This document shows, piece by piece, positions 41,549 to 49,573 of a DNA stretch of 64,000 nt (position 1 is the first letter of the stretch; each line of letters opens with the position of its first letter). The notes beneath the pieces are model-generated. The model was not told the origin of the DNA. It ran no database searches and saw only the letters and a list, made by a program, of their open reading frames with translations. Source of the stretch: Nitratireductor aestuarii (lineage in GTDB: Bacteria > Pseudomonadota > Alphaproteobacteria > Rhizobiales > Rhizobiaceae). The translations under genes and the position numbers were made by a program. The DNA is taken from NCBI RefSeq assembly GCF_014641695.1, contig NZ_BMIF01000001.1:1-64000 (forward strand), written 5' to 3'.

Positions 41549-42619
41549 ATGAGCACAATGACCAGTTTCCAATCTCCCGCCATACCCGCAAACGTAGCCG
41601 AAAACCGCCGTTGGGTCCGCATCTGGCTCTACGTCGTCGTTGCGACGCTCTTTGCGCTGGTGCTGGTTGGCGGAGCGACGAGACTTACGGAATCCGGACT
41701 GTCGATCACCGAATGGAAGCCGATCCACGGTGTGATCCCGCCGATTGGTGAAGCCGAGTGGCAGGAGGAATTCGCCAAGTACCAGCAGATCCCGCAATAT
41801 CACGAGATCAACAAGGGCATGTCCCTTGACGAGTTCAAGGTGATCTTCTGGTGGGAGTGGGCGCATCGCCTGCTGGCGCGTGGCGTTGGCGTCATCTTTG
41901 CGCTGCCGATGATCTTCTTCTGGGCGACGGGACGGCTCGAATCCGCCACCAAGCCGAAGGTGCTTGGCCTCTTCTTCCTGGGTGGCATGCAGGGCGCGTT
42001 GGGTTGGTGGATGGTTGCCTCCGGCCTTTCAGAACGTACGGACGTGAGCCAGTACCGCCTTGCCGCACACCTGACGCTCGCCTGCATCATCTTCACAGCA
42101 GTCATGGTCGTCGCACGTGGACATGCTCCACACCATGAGCGGCCCGCCGGAACACTGACCCGCCGCCTTGCCGGCTGGATGGTTGTCGCCGTGCTGGTGC
42201 AGATCTATCTGGGCGGTCTCGTAGCCGGCCTCAACGCGGGCCTTACCTACAACACCTGGCCGCTGATGGACGGAGCGCTCATTCCGGGCGGACTGTTCTC
42301 GCAGGCGCCCGCTTGGGTAAATTTCTTCGAGAATCCGAAGACGGTCCAGTTCGTGCACCGCATTGGTGCCTATACGGTGCTGGCGCTGGCGATCTGGCAG
42401 GTGGTTGCGGCCTTCCGCAATGAAGCGGGAACGACCCACGCGCGCCGCGCGGTTGTCTTCCTGGGGCTGGTTCTCGTACAGGCCGCCATCGGCATCACGA
42501 CGCTGCTGCTGGTCGTGCCGATCGACTGGGCGCTGGTGCATCAGGGCGTTGCTCTGGTTGTGCTCGCCTTTGCGGCTGCGCATTGGCGCGGCACCAGGGG
42601 AGCCTATCCCGTCAGCTGA
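41549..42619 (+). CDS. ctaA: Heme A synthase (COX15/CtaA)
   Basis: 356 residues with eight membrane helices. The four heme-ligating histidines sit in the expected helices: [40 protein letters not shown] and [12 protein letters not shown]. Family signatures [19 protein letters not shown] and [14 protein letters not shown] are complete. It oxidises the C8 methyl of heme O to a formyl, giving heme A for aa3-type cytochrome c oxidase in the inner membrane. Alphaproteobacterial type 2 length. A terminator follows at 42649-42674. Confidence 0.96.
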   Translation: MSTMTSFQSPAIPANVAENRRWVRIWLYVVVATLFALVLVGGATRLTESGLSITEWKPIHGVIPPIGEAEWQEEFAKYQQIPQYHEINKGMSLDEFKVIFWWEWAHRLLARGVGVIFALPMIFFWATGRLESATKPKVLGLFFLGGMQGALGWWMVASGLSERTDVSQYRLAAHLTLACIIFTAVMVVARGHAPHHERPAGTLTRRLAGWMVVAVLVQIYLGGLVAGLNAGLTYNTWPLMDGALIPGGLFSQAPAWVNFFENPKTVQFVHRIGAYTVLALAIWQVVAAFRNEAGTTHARRAVVFLGLVLVQAAIGITTLLLVVPIDWALVHQGVALVVLAFAAAHWRGTRGAYPVS

Positions 42620-42648
42620 CATCCCGACTGAAGCCAGCGACTATTCCG

Positions 42649-42674
42649 ACGCCGTCCGCAGGGGCGGCGTTTTT
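42649..42674 (+). terminator. Rho-independent terminator after ctaA
   Basis: ACGCCGTCC (42649-42657) pairs with GGGCGGCGT (42662-42670) around a 4-base loop, followed by T to 42674. It separates ctaA from the converging YigZ-like gene. Confidence 0.75.
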
Positions 42675-42681
42675 GTTTGGC

Positions 42682-43269
42682 TCACTCGTCGAACTTGATG
42701 GCGCGCTTGCCGCGCGTGATGTCGGTCACGAGCTGGGCGAGCCTGTCTCTCGCCTCCACCGGCATCATGCCGCTCATTGCAACATGATCTGCCAGGAACT
42801 CTTCGCGTGTGAGAGACAGGTTCTCCACGGCGCTGAGCCGCGCCTTCAGCAATGCGTGGTCGGAGAAATCGCAATCGAGCGAGAACCCGATGAGGTCGAA
42901 GACCTCGGTCTTTTCCGCCTCACGCAGGCAGCTTGCCGCTGTCCCACCATAGGCCCGGATCAGACCGCCGCTGCCCAGCAGGATGCCGCCGAACCACCGG
43001 ATCACCAGAACCACCACATTGTCGATCTGCTGACCGTCGATCGCCTGCAGAATTGGCTTGCCGGCCGTCCCCGAAGGCTCGCCATCATCGTTGAACCGGT
43101 AGTTTTGCCCCATGCGCCATGCCCAGCAATTGTGGTTGGCAGTGGGGTCGGAGTGTTCGCGCAGGAAGTCCTTCGCCGCCTGTTCGGTCGAGACGGGCGC
43201 GGCTATTGCCACAAAACGACTTTTCTTGATGTCCTGGCTGAAGGTCTCGACGCGGCTGATCGTGAACAT
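42682..43269 (-). CDS. YigZ/IMPACT-family (UPF0029) protein
   Basis: 195 residues. The UPF0029 domain is evident: KKSRFVAIAAPVSTEQAAKD, NHNCWAWRMG, FNDDGEPSGTAGKPILQAID and VVVLVIRWFGGILLGSGGLI, followed by a short C-terminal ferredoxin-like part. The family is related to eukaryotic IMPACT, a translation regulator. The bacterial role is not established. It converges with ctaA and is followed 18 bases upstream on the same strand by the end of the lpxXL gene, so it may be co-transcribed with the AcpXL operon. Confidence 0.9.
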   Translation of the reverse strand: MFTISRVETFSQDIKKSRFVAIAAPVSTEQAAKDFLREHSDPTANHNCWAWRMGQNYRFNDDGEPSGTAGKPILQAIDGQQIDNVVVLVIRWFGGILLGSGGLIRAYGGTAASCLREAEKTEVFDLIGFSLDCDFSDHALLKARLSAVENLSLTREEFLADHVAMSGMMPVEARDRLAQLVTDITRGKRAIKFDE

Positions 43270-43287
43270 GGAGCTCTTCTGCCGCGG

Positions 43288-44202
43288 TCAACCCCAGCGC
43301 CGATGAAACCACATCCACTGGCCGGGATTTTTTCTGACCCACTGTTCGGTGATGTCGTTCAGCTGCTGCGCCATGCGCGGCACATCGACTGAGCCGTTCT
43401 CGTCGCGCGGCAGCACCAGCTTGTCACCAATTTCCAGCTTGTAGCGGCCGCCGGGGAGGCGAATGCAGTGCGCCGGATAGACGTCGCACTCGTACTGCCG
43501 GGTGAGCTTGGGGATGAGCGGACTGGTCAGGCACTCCCGTCCGAAGAAGGTCGTGCGCACACCATTGCGGAACTTCTGGTCCACCAGCGCGCCGACATTG
43601 CCGCCATCATCGAGAATGCGGGCAAGCTGTAGCGCTGCACCGGCGCGTGACGGCACGAGGCCGCCCATGACCGACTTGCGCGTCTCGTTGATGTAGTCGG
43701 CGATGTACGGGTTGTTCGGCGCGCGGAAGAGCACATGCACGTCGAGGCCGAACGTGGCGGCTGCGACCGGCAGGAACTCGAAATTGCCGATGTGTCCGGT
43801 GAAGAAGATGTGCGGGCGCTGCTCTTCCCTGATGCGCAGGAACGTCTCGATGCCGTCGACCTCAACGCGTCCTTCATCCGGGCGCTCAGGATCGAAGTCG
43901 AAGAGCTTGTCGATAAAGACGTATTCGACTGCAAGCCGCGCCATGTTGCCCCACATGTCGAGGGCGATCTCTTCGATCTCGGCAGGAGACTTTTCCGGAT
44001 AGGCGCGACGCAGGTTGTCGACCGCAAGCTTGTGGCGGCTGACGCGGGGACCGATTGTTCGCGCTACTTTCTCAGCAAAGCCGAGAGCCTTGTCCGCCGG
44101 GAGGCGGCGCAGCAGCGACAGCGCGGCCAGCGATACCTGCGCCGTCAGCCAGTGTTCAGCCTTCTTAAGGAAATGGCCCAGCTTGCGGGACATACGAGCC
44201 AT
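43288..44202 (-). CDS. lpxXL: Lipid A very-long-chain acyltransferase LpxXL
   Basis: 304 residues of the LpxL/HtrB acyltransferase family. The HX4(D/E) catalytic motif is seen in FFTGHIGNFEFLPVAAATFG, then FRAPNNPYIADYINETRKSV, and VGALVDQKFRNGVRTTFFGR. There is a membrane-associating N-terminus. In rhizobia LpxXL transfers the 27-hydroxyoctacosanoate (or related very long chain) from AcpXL to lipid A. Its identity here rests on being the last gene of the acpXL-fabF-fabF-adh operon. It starts nine bases after the stop of the dehydrogenase. Confidence 0.9.
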   Translation of the reverse strand: MARMSRKLGHFLKKAEHWLTAQVSLAALSLLRRLPADKALGFAEKVARTIGPRVSRHKLAVDNLRRAYPEKSPAEIEEIALDMWGNMARLAVEYVFIDKLFDFDPERPDEGRVEVDGIETFLRIREEQRPHIFFTGHIGNFEFLPVAAATFGLDVHVLFRAPNNPYIADYINETRKSVMGGLVPSRAGAALQLARILDDGGNVGALVDQKFRNGVRTTFFGRECLTSPLIPKLTRQYECDVYPAHCIRLPGGRYKLEIGDKLVLPRDENGSVDVPRMAQQLNDITEQWVRKNPGQWMWFHRRWG

Positions 44203-44211
44203 TGGCGGACG

Positions 44212-45243
44212 TTACTGCTCCAGCTTGAGGATGATCTTGCCGAAGACGTCGCGGCTTTCCATGCGCTTCAGCGCAGGCTCCAGGTCATCAAAGCCGACGA
44301 TCGTGTCGATGACGGGATGCACGATGCCGCTAGCCATCTTCTGCATGGCGTCGGCCATGTTCTCCATGCGGCAGCCGAACGAGCCCATGAGCTTCAGCTG
44401 CTGCTGGAAGAGTTGCATCAGGTTGATTTCTGTCGAAACGCCAGACGTCGAACCACAGGTGACGAGCCGCCCGCCGCGCTTCAGGCACAGCATGGAACCG
44501 GCAAACGTGTCTTTGCCGACATGCTCGAAAACGACGTCGACACCGCGCTTTTTGGTAATCTTGCGAACGACGCCCTCAAAGCGGTCCTTGCGGTAGTTGA
44601 TGACATGATCGGCACCCAGCGCCTTCGCGCGCTCGGCCTTGTCGTCGGAGCCGACGGTGGTGATGACCGTGCAGCCCATGCGCTTGGCAAGCTGGATGGC
44701 TGCCGTGCCGATGCCGGACCCGCCTGCGTGCACCAGGATCGTCTCGCCCGGCTGCAGCTTGGCATTGTCGAACAGCATGTGCTCGACCGTGCCGAAAGTA
44801 ACTGGCGCAACCGCTGCACCAATAGCGTCCACGCCGGGAGGTGCAGGCACCAGCAGGCGGGCAGGGAGGTTCACCTTCTCCTGCGAAAAACCGTCGAGGT
44901 GGAAGCCATGGACGCCACCGACATGCTCGCAGAGATTGTCGCGACCCTCACGGCAATGGCGGCAGAGGCCGCAGGTGCGCGCACCATAGATCGACACGAG
45001 CTGGCCGGGGAGCAGGTTTGAAACCCCGGGGCCAACCGACTCGACATAGCCGGATGCTTCAGCACCGACGACCAGCGGCATCTTGCGCTTGGCGAAAGCC
45101 ATGCCGCGCCAGCCCCACACGTCGATGTGGTTGAGTGCAACGGCCGCGATCCGCAACGTCACTTCACCCTGACCGGGAGCCGGGGGAGGCGGAAGATCAA
45201 CAACTTCGAGCTTGCGATCGGCGACCAGTTGCAAGGCGCGCAT
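44212..45243 (-). CDS. Zinc-type alcohol dehydrogenase of the AcpXL operon
   Basis: 343 residues, medium-chain dehydrogenase/reductase. The N-terminal GroES-like domain has VVGAEASGYVESVGPGV and the structural zinc cysteines CGLCRHCREGRDNLCEHVG. The Rossmann domain has ETILVHAGGSGIGTAAIQLA. It corresponds to the adh gene that always accompanies the rhizobial acpXL genes. It is thought to act on the very long chain or its omega-1 oxygen function, but the exact step is not settled. Leftward operon member between the FabF-like and LpxXL genes. Confidence 0.88.
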   Translation of the reverse strand: MRALQLVADRKLEVVDLPPPPAPGQGEVTLRIAAVALNHIDVWGWRGMAFAKRKMPLVVGAEASGYVESVGPGVSNLLPGQLVSIYGARTCGLCRHCREGRDNLCEHVGGVHGFHLDGFSQEKVNLPARLLVPAPPGVDAIGAAVAPVTFGTVEHMLFDNAKLQPGETILVHAGGSGIGTAAIQLAKRMGCTVITTVGSDDKAERAKALGADHVINYRKDRFEGVVRKITKKRGVDVVFEHVGKDTFAGSMLCLKRGGRLVTCGSTSGVSTEINLMQLFQQQLKLMGSFGCRMENMADAMQKMASGIVHPVIDTIVGFDDLEPALKRMESRDVFGKIILKLEQ

Positions 45244-45350
45244 GGGAACTCCGTATTCTGGCTGGAGCGGAAAACGTCACGGCGTCCGGTCCAGATCAAT
45301 GTGTGGCGCGTTCAAGGGCGCGCCCGGTCGTGAACTGCTTAGAGCGCGAG

Positions 45351-46625
45351 TTAACGCGCTTCGCGCGCCATGACAAGGCAGGTGTTCTGCCCGCCGAAGC
45401 CGAAGGAGTTGGAAAGGACGACCTTTACATCCGCCTCACGCTTCACGTTCGGCACCACGTCGAGCTCGATCGCGGGATCTGGGATCTCGTAATTGATGGT
45501 CGGCGGGATGACGCCCTCGCGCATCGTGAGGAACGATACAACGGCCTCGATCGCGCCAGCGGCGGACAGCGTGTGGCCGATCATCGACTTGTTGGAGGAG
45601 ACCGGAATGTTGCGGATGCGCTCGCCGAAGACGGTCGAAAGCGACAGATGCTCCATCTTGTCGTTCTCGGGCGTGGAGGTGCCGTGCGCGTTGACGTAGT
45701 CCACCTCTTCCACGGAAATGCCTGCATCGGCAATCGCGGCGCGGACAGCGCCAATCGCCGGCGAGCCGTCCGGCTTCGAACGGGTACGGTGGAAATCGTC
45801 AGCCTTTTCACCGCAGCCGAGCATGATGCCGAGCACGTCGGCGCCACGCGCAAGGGCGGCCTCCAGCGGCTCCAGCACAAGTGCAGCCGCACCTTCGGCC
45901 AGCACGAAGCCGCTGCGATCTTTCGAGAACGGCTTCGATGCCTTCTCGGGAACTTCGTTCTGCGTCGTAAGCGCCGACAATAGCGAGAAGCGGATCAGCG
46001 CTTCGGCGGTTGCCGAACCGTCGGAGCCGATGGCGAGCGCGCGCTCGCATTCGCCGCGGCGGATGGCTTCGACACCGAGCTGGATCGCGGTCGCACCCGA
46101 AGCGCAGGCCGTCGAAAGCGTGATCGGCATGCCGCGCGTGCCGTACTTGTCGGAGAGACGGTCGGCGATGGTTGCGAACTGGCACTCATCGAAGCGCTCG
46201 CGCTCGTTGGCGTCGCGCGCTGCATCGAGCAGGCTGCGCCATCCGCGCTCGCGGTCAGACTGGGCGAACAGGCGAAGCCTGTGGTGCCAGTCGAGCTCGA
46301 CCGGAGGAGCGGCCAGGAAGAGCGGTCCGCCGAAATCGGTGACCGAGAAGCCGGACTCGGCGATTGCCTCTTCGGCTGCGAGGTCCGCCAATGCGTAGGT
46401 GAGGGCGCTTGCGCCCTGGCTGCTCTGCGGCAGGAAGTCCACCGTTCCGGCAATGGTCGCTGCAAGATGGTCGGTCGGGAAACGGGTGATCCGGTGGATG
46501 CCCGAGCGTCCGCTGGTGAGCGCCGCCCAGTTGTCCTTCTTGCCCTGGCCCAACGACGTGACAAGGCCCATGCCGGTGACTGCGACCAGCGGTCTGCCGA
46601 AGCTGTCGGTTGTCTTCACGGCCAT
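45351..46625 (-). CDS. fabF1XL: Beta-ketoacyl-ACP synthase (FabF-like) of the AcpXL operon, catalytically complete
   Basis: 424 residues with the full thiolase-fold catalytic set: Cys in ITLSTACASGATAIQLGV, His in YVNAHGTSTPENDKMEHLSL and His in VSSNKSMIGHTLSAAGAIEA, plus NSFGFGGQNTCLVMA at the end. It elongates the very-long-chain acyl group on AcpXL for lipid A. By order it matches the gene called fabF1XL in Rhizobium leguminosarum. It is probably paired with the Cys-less synthase encoded just upstream. Confidence 0.92.
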   Translation of the reverse strand: MAVKTTDSFGRPLVAVTGMGLVTSLGQGKKDNWAALTSGRSGIHRITRFPTDHLAATIAGTVDFLPQSSQGASALTYALADLAAEEAIAESGFSVTDFGGPLFLAAPPVELDWHHRLRLFAQSDRERGWRSLLDAARDANERERFDECQFATIADRLSDKYGTRGMPITLSTACASGATAIQLGVEAIRRGECERALAIGSDGSATAEALIRFSLLSALTTQNEVPEKASKPFSKDRSGFVLAEGAAALVLEPLEAALARGADVLGIMLGCGEKADDFHRTRSKPDGSPAIGAVRAAIADAGISVEEVDYVNAHGTSTPENDKMEHLSLSTVFGERIRNIPVSSNKSMIGHTLSAAGAIEAVVSFLTMREGVIPPTINYEIPDPAIELDVVPNVKREADVKVVLSNSFGFGGQNTCLVMAREAR

Positions 46626-46731
46626 TTCTTCCTTCCTTACCGCATCGCCCCGGAGCGAATTCCGCTGCCTTTGAGGGGCAGGATGCGCCGCTTCAATAGT
46701 GTTGCGCTGCCCGCAAGTCCGAGCGAGTGCT

Positions 46732-47928
46732 TCAAGCCTTGGTGATGAGCCCTACGCCCTCAAAGCAGCTGTAGCCCACCGCTGTTGCCACGACCGCCTC
46801 TGGCGCCTGTTCGAGCGGACGCTCGTTTGCCGCATCAAAGGCGGGATAGGACTGACCATTGTGGATCGCCAGCGCTGCAAGCGCCACGGCGAAGGGGAAC
46901 TGCGCTTCCTTGAGGTGACCGGTGAGCGACCCAAAGCCACGGACGGCCAGGTTCTCATTGGCTTCAAGCACGGTCTTTTCGACGGTCGTCGGCATCTGCG
47001 CGCCGGAAGCGCCGCTGATGGCGAGCGTCGGCTCCGAAACGTCGAGCTTGGCCAGCATCTGGCCGAGCGTTTCGCGCAGGCTGTCTTCACGACGGCGGCT
47101 GCGATCCGAAACGATCTTCGAAATGGTAGCATAAGCCTTGCGGCCGCGCTTTTCCGCATGCTCGCGCGATTCCAGCACCAGGAAAGCTGCGCCCGATCCG
47201 GTGATGACACCGCCGCCCTGCTTGCCCTGGCGATCCCAGACGGAGGACCATCCGTCGCGCTGCAGATAGCCGCCAAGCTCGTATGCAAGCAGCATGTCCG
47301 GATGCTCGGTCTGGAAGGCAGCACCTACCAGTACATGGCTCGACTGGCCGGAGCGGATGCGCGCAGCGGCGGTCTCGATGGCCGCGATGCCTGCACCTTC
47401 CTCGCCCATGAACGTGCGGGAGGAGCCAGTGACTTTGTGGACGATGGAGATGTTGCCTGCGAGCAGGTTCGAAAGCTGCGCGAGGAACAGCGTCGGCCGC
47501 AGCTCGGTTGTCAGCTTCTCGTTGAGCAGAATGCCGTGATCTTCGCGGGAGAGGGAAGCGTCCAGGATGGCCTGGTCGACATCGACATCACGCTCGCCAC
47601 CGCCAGCGGCGACAATCATGTCCATCGATGTGCAGAGCGCTTCGTCTTCCTTGATGCCTGCGTCCTGCAACGCAAGACCGGCCGTATAGGTGCCGAGCCG
47701 CTGCCACGTTTCCATCTGGCGCTGGTCACCGCGCTTTGGGATCTGCTGGCTCCAGTCGATTTCCGGCAGCGGGTGCACGGTGAATGGCGAGAAGCGCTCG
47801 CTATCGACCACAGGCTTTGGCTCAGGCGCAGTGAGCGCCTGCCAGTGCACATCGGCACCGAGGCCTAGCGAGGAGACGATACCGATGCCGGTGATGACAA
47901 CGTCGTTAGGGCTCATATCCCCTCGCAA
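46732..47928 (-). CDS. fabF2XL: FabF-like ketosynthase lacking the active-site Cys
   Basis: 398 residues, clearly of the ketosynthase fold (VVITGIGIVSSLGLGADVHW; TGSGAAFLVLESREHAEKRG). At the nucleophile position it reads KVTGSSRTFMGEEGAGIAAI with no Cys. The first His motif is changed (SGASGAQMPTTVEKTV), and only the second (FGSLTGHLKEAQFP) is kept. This is like chain-length factors of polyketide synthases. It would act as the non-catalytic partner of the next gene's enzyme. It starts 12 bases after the acpXL stop, where rhizobial operons normally have fabZXL first. Confidence 0.88.
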   Translation of the reverse strand: MRGDMSPNDVVITGIGIVSSLGLGADVHWQALTAPEPKPVVDSERFSPFTVHPLPEIDWSQQIPKRGDQRQMETWQRLGTYTAGLALQDAGIKEDEALCTSMDMIVAAGGGERDVDVDQAILDASLSREDHGILLNEKLTTELRPTLFLAQLSNLLAGNISIVHKVTGSSRTFMGEEGAGIAAIETAAARIRSGQSSHVLVGAAFQTEHPDMLLAYELGGYLQRDGWSSVWDRQGKQGGGVITGSGAAFLVLESREHAEKRGRKAYATISKIVSDRSRRREDSLRETLGQMLAKLDVSEPTLAISGASGAQMPTTVEKTVLEANENLAVRGFGSLTGHLKEAQFPFAVALAALAIHNGQSYPAFDAANERPLEQAPEAVVATAVGYSCFEGVGLITKA

Positions 47929-47940
47929 TCCTGTACTTGC

Positions 47941-48222
47941 TTAGGCAGCCTTGGCGGCTACGAGTTCGTCGATCTTGGCGCAGAGGTTCTTCATGACGAA
48001 GTATTCCTCGGTGCCGACCTTGCCCTCGTTCACTTCCTGGGTCCACTTTTCGAGCGGGACCTTGATGCCGAATTCCTTGTCAATCGCGAATACGATATCC
48101 AGGAAGTCCAGGCTGTCGATGCCGAGATCGTCAATGGTGTGGCTCTCAGGCGTAATCTTCTCGCGATCGATCTCGCTGGTCTCAGCGATGATGTCGGCGA
48201 CCCTGTCAAATGTGCTCGTCAC
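47941..48222 (-). CDS. acpXL: Acyl carrier protein AcpXL
   Basis: 93 residues. The phosphopantetheine attachment site is [20 protein letters not shown] with Ser37. The acidic helix pattern and the longer C-terminus ([20 protein letters not shown]) mark it as AcpXL rather than the 78-residue housekeeping AcpP. It carries the 27- to 29-carbon hydroxylated chain destined for lipid A, a Rhizobiales trait. First gene of the leftward operon. Confidence 0.95.
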   Translation of the reverse strand: MTSTFDRVADIIAETSEIDREKITPESHTIDDLGIDSLDFLDIVFAIDKEFGIKVPLEKWTQEVNEGKVGTEEYFVMKNLCAKIDELVAAKAA

Positions 48223-48367
48223 TGCAGTATCTCACTTGGATTCGTTAGAGGCGTGTCTAATCGCTTTTTCTGGTCAGGAAAAGGGCCGTGGCCTAAACAT
48301 CTTGAAATCTGCCGTCAAATAACGGGAGATTGACGGCCGCTGAAGGCCGGCCCCAGATCCCTTTGAT

Positions 48368-48937
48368 CTAGTTAAAGGTTATGCGTGCCGCAATGGTAAG
48401 CTTATTGTCTGCGGGCATAACGACGATGGCTTCACCGGGTCTCGGCGTTACACCCGTAAGCGCTGCGATATTGGAGGGATGCGACACCATGATCAGGTTA
48501 CCGGACCCGCCATACTCCTGAATACGGCTAATCGTGGCCTCGATCTGATGCGCCTGCAGTTCCTCGTCCGCCGAAAGTTCGTTCAAGGGTTCGAACACTT
48601 CAATCTTGCTGTCGCGGAAGGCGATGGAAGCGGTTTCCTGAGCGCGGCAATGCTTGCTGGTGAGAACCAGTTCGACGGGAGCCGAGCGCGCGTAGAAGAG
48701 TGCGCCCATCTTGCCCGCCTGCTGGCGTCCCCGATCGGACAGCGTCTGCTGCGTCCGGCAGTTCTCGATGTCTTCCGACGCATGTCGCCCGGTCGCCAGC
48801 GAATAGGCTTCGTTCACGAGGACAACCTGTCCGCCCTCCCGCAGCAACGCCCATCCGGCCTCCGTGGCCATCGCAGGGACCGGAAGGAAGAGCAGGATCG
48901 CCAGGGCCGCGTGCAGTAGTCCAGATCTGTATTTCAT
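48368..48937 (-). CDS. Exported histidine-phosphatase-fold protein with altered active site
   Basis: 189 residues. A signal peptide (about 1-24, ending PAMA) precedes a SixA/phosphoglycerate-mutase-like domain. The typical strand-1 motif V-L-x-R-H is VVLVNEAYS here, so the catalytic Arg-His is replaced by Asn42-Glu43. Other core positions remain: CRTQQTLSDRGRQQAGKM, LTSKHCRAQETA with Arg98, and LIMVSHPSNIAALTG with His153. Without the His nucleophile, phosphatase activity is unlikely. It may bind a phosphorylated ligand or act structurally in the periplasm. Confidence 0.82.
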   Translation of the reverse strand: MKYRSGLLHAALAILLFLPVPAMATEAGWALLREGGQVVLVNEAYSLATGRHASEDIENCRTQQTLSDRGRQQAGKMGALFYARSAPVELVLTSKHCRAQETASIAFRDSKIEVFEPLNELSADEELQAHQIEATISRIQEYGGSGNLIMVSHPSNIAALTGVTPRPGEAIVVMPADNKLTIAARITFN

Positions 48938-48985
48938 CAGAACTGATATAGGGGGGAACAGAATGAAGTTACAGTGAGAAAAGAT

Positions 48986-49438
48986 CTAGCGGTCCTTCAC
49001 CGTCTCCATGGCAACGAATGTGGACGTGTGGGAGACGTGGGGCAGGCTGGAAATCTTTTCGCCGAGCACGCGGCGGTAGGACTGTATGTCCTTCGTACGC
49101 ACCTTGAGAAGATAGTCGAAGCTCGCCGCGATCATGTGGCACTCCTCGATTTCCGGATGCTTCAAAACTTCGCGATTGAACGCGTCGAGTGCGGCGGACC
49201 GCGTATCCGACAGCGTCACCTGCACGAAGGCGACATGGCCTTCGCCCATCCGCTCATGGTCAATGATAGCCATATAGCCGCGAATGTAGCCTTCGCTTTC
49301 CAGCCGCTTCACCCGCGCCTGCACCGGCGTCTTGGTGAGTCCAACGCGTTGGGCGAGTTCAGCCGTGGAGAGCCTGCCGTTCTGCGACAGGGCGTGAAGG
49401 ATGCTGCGGTCGAAACGGTCCAGTTGGCCTGCTGTCAT
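48986..49438 (-). CDS. putR: Lrp/AsnC-family regulator, PutR
   Basis: 150 residues. The N-terminal HTH is LDRFDRSILHALSQNGRLST, then AELAQRVGLTKTPVQARVKR, and the C-terminal RAM domain has GHVAFVQVTLSD and IEECHMIAASFDYLLKVRTK. It diverges from putA with 135 bases between, which is the standard putR-putA arrangement of alphaproteobacteria. PutR activates putA in the presence of proline. The assignment rests on family plus context. Confidence 0.9.
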   Translation of the reverse strand: MTAGQLDRFDRSILHALSQNGRLSTAELAQRVGLTKTPVQARVKRLESEGYIRGYMAIIDHERMGEGHVAFVQVTLSDTRSAALDAFNREVLKHPEIEECHMIAASFDYLLKVRTKDIQSYRRVLGEKISSLPHVSHTSTFVAMETVKDR

Positions 49439-49573
49439 GGATTCTGTAGATCATATCAAAGAGTTTACTGCGATATTATAGTTCATTCGGTCTTCATTGC
49501 ATCATATTTCAGACCGATCTTGATCTTCGTGCCGTGCTAATCAGGTAAGTACGTATCCACCGATGAGGTCAAG

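Noticed and set aside
43735-45021. 428-codon rightward open frame
   Set aside because: Antisense to lpxXL and the alcohol dehydrogenase, both of which have full family motifs on the other strand.
46699-47868. 389-codon rightward open frame
   Set aside because: Antisense to the Cys-less ketosynthase. No recognisable domain.
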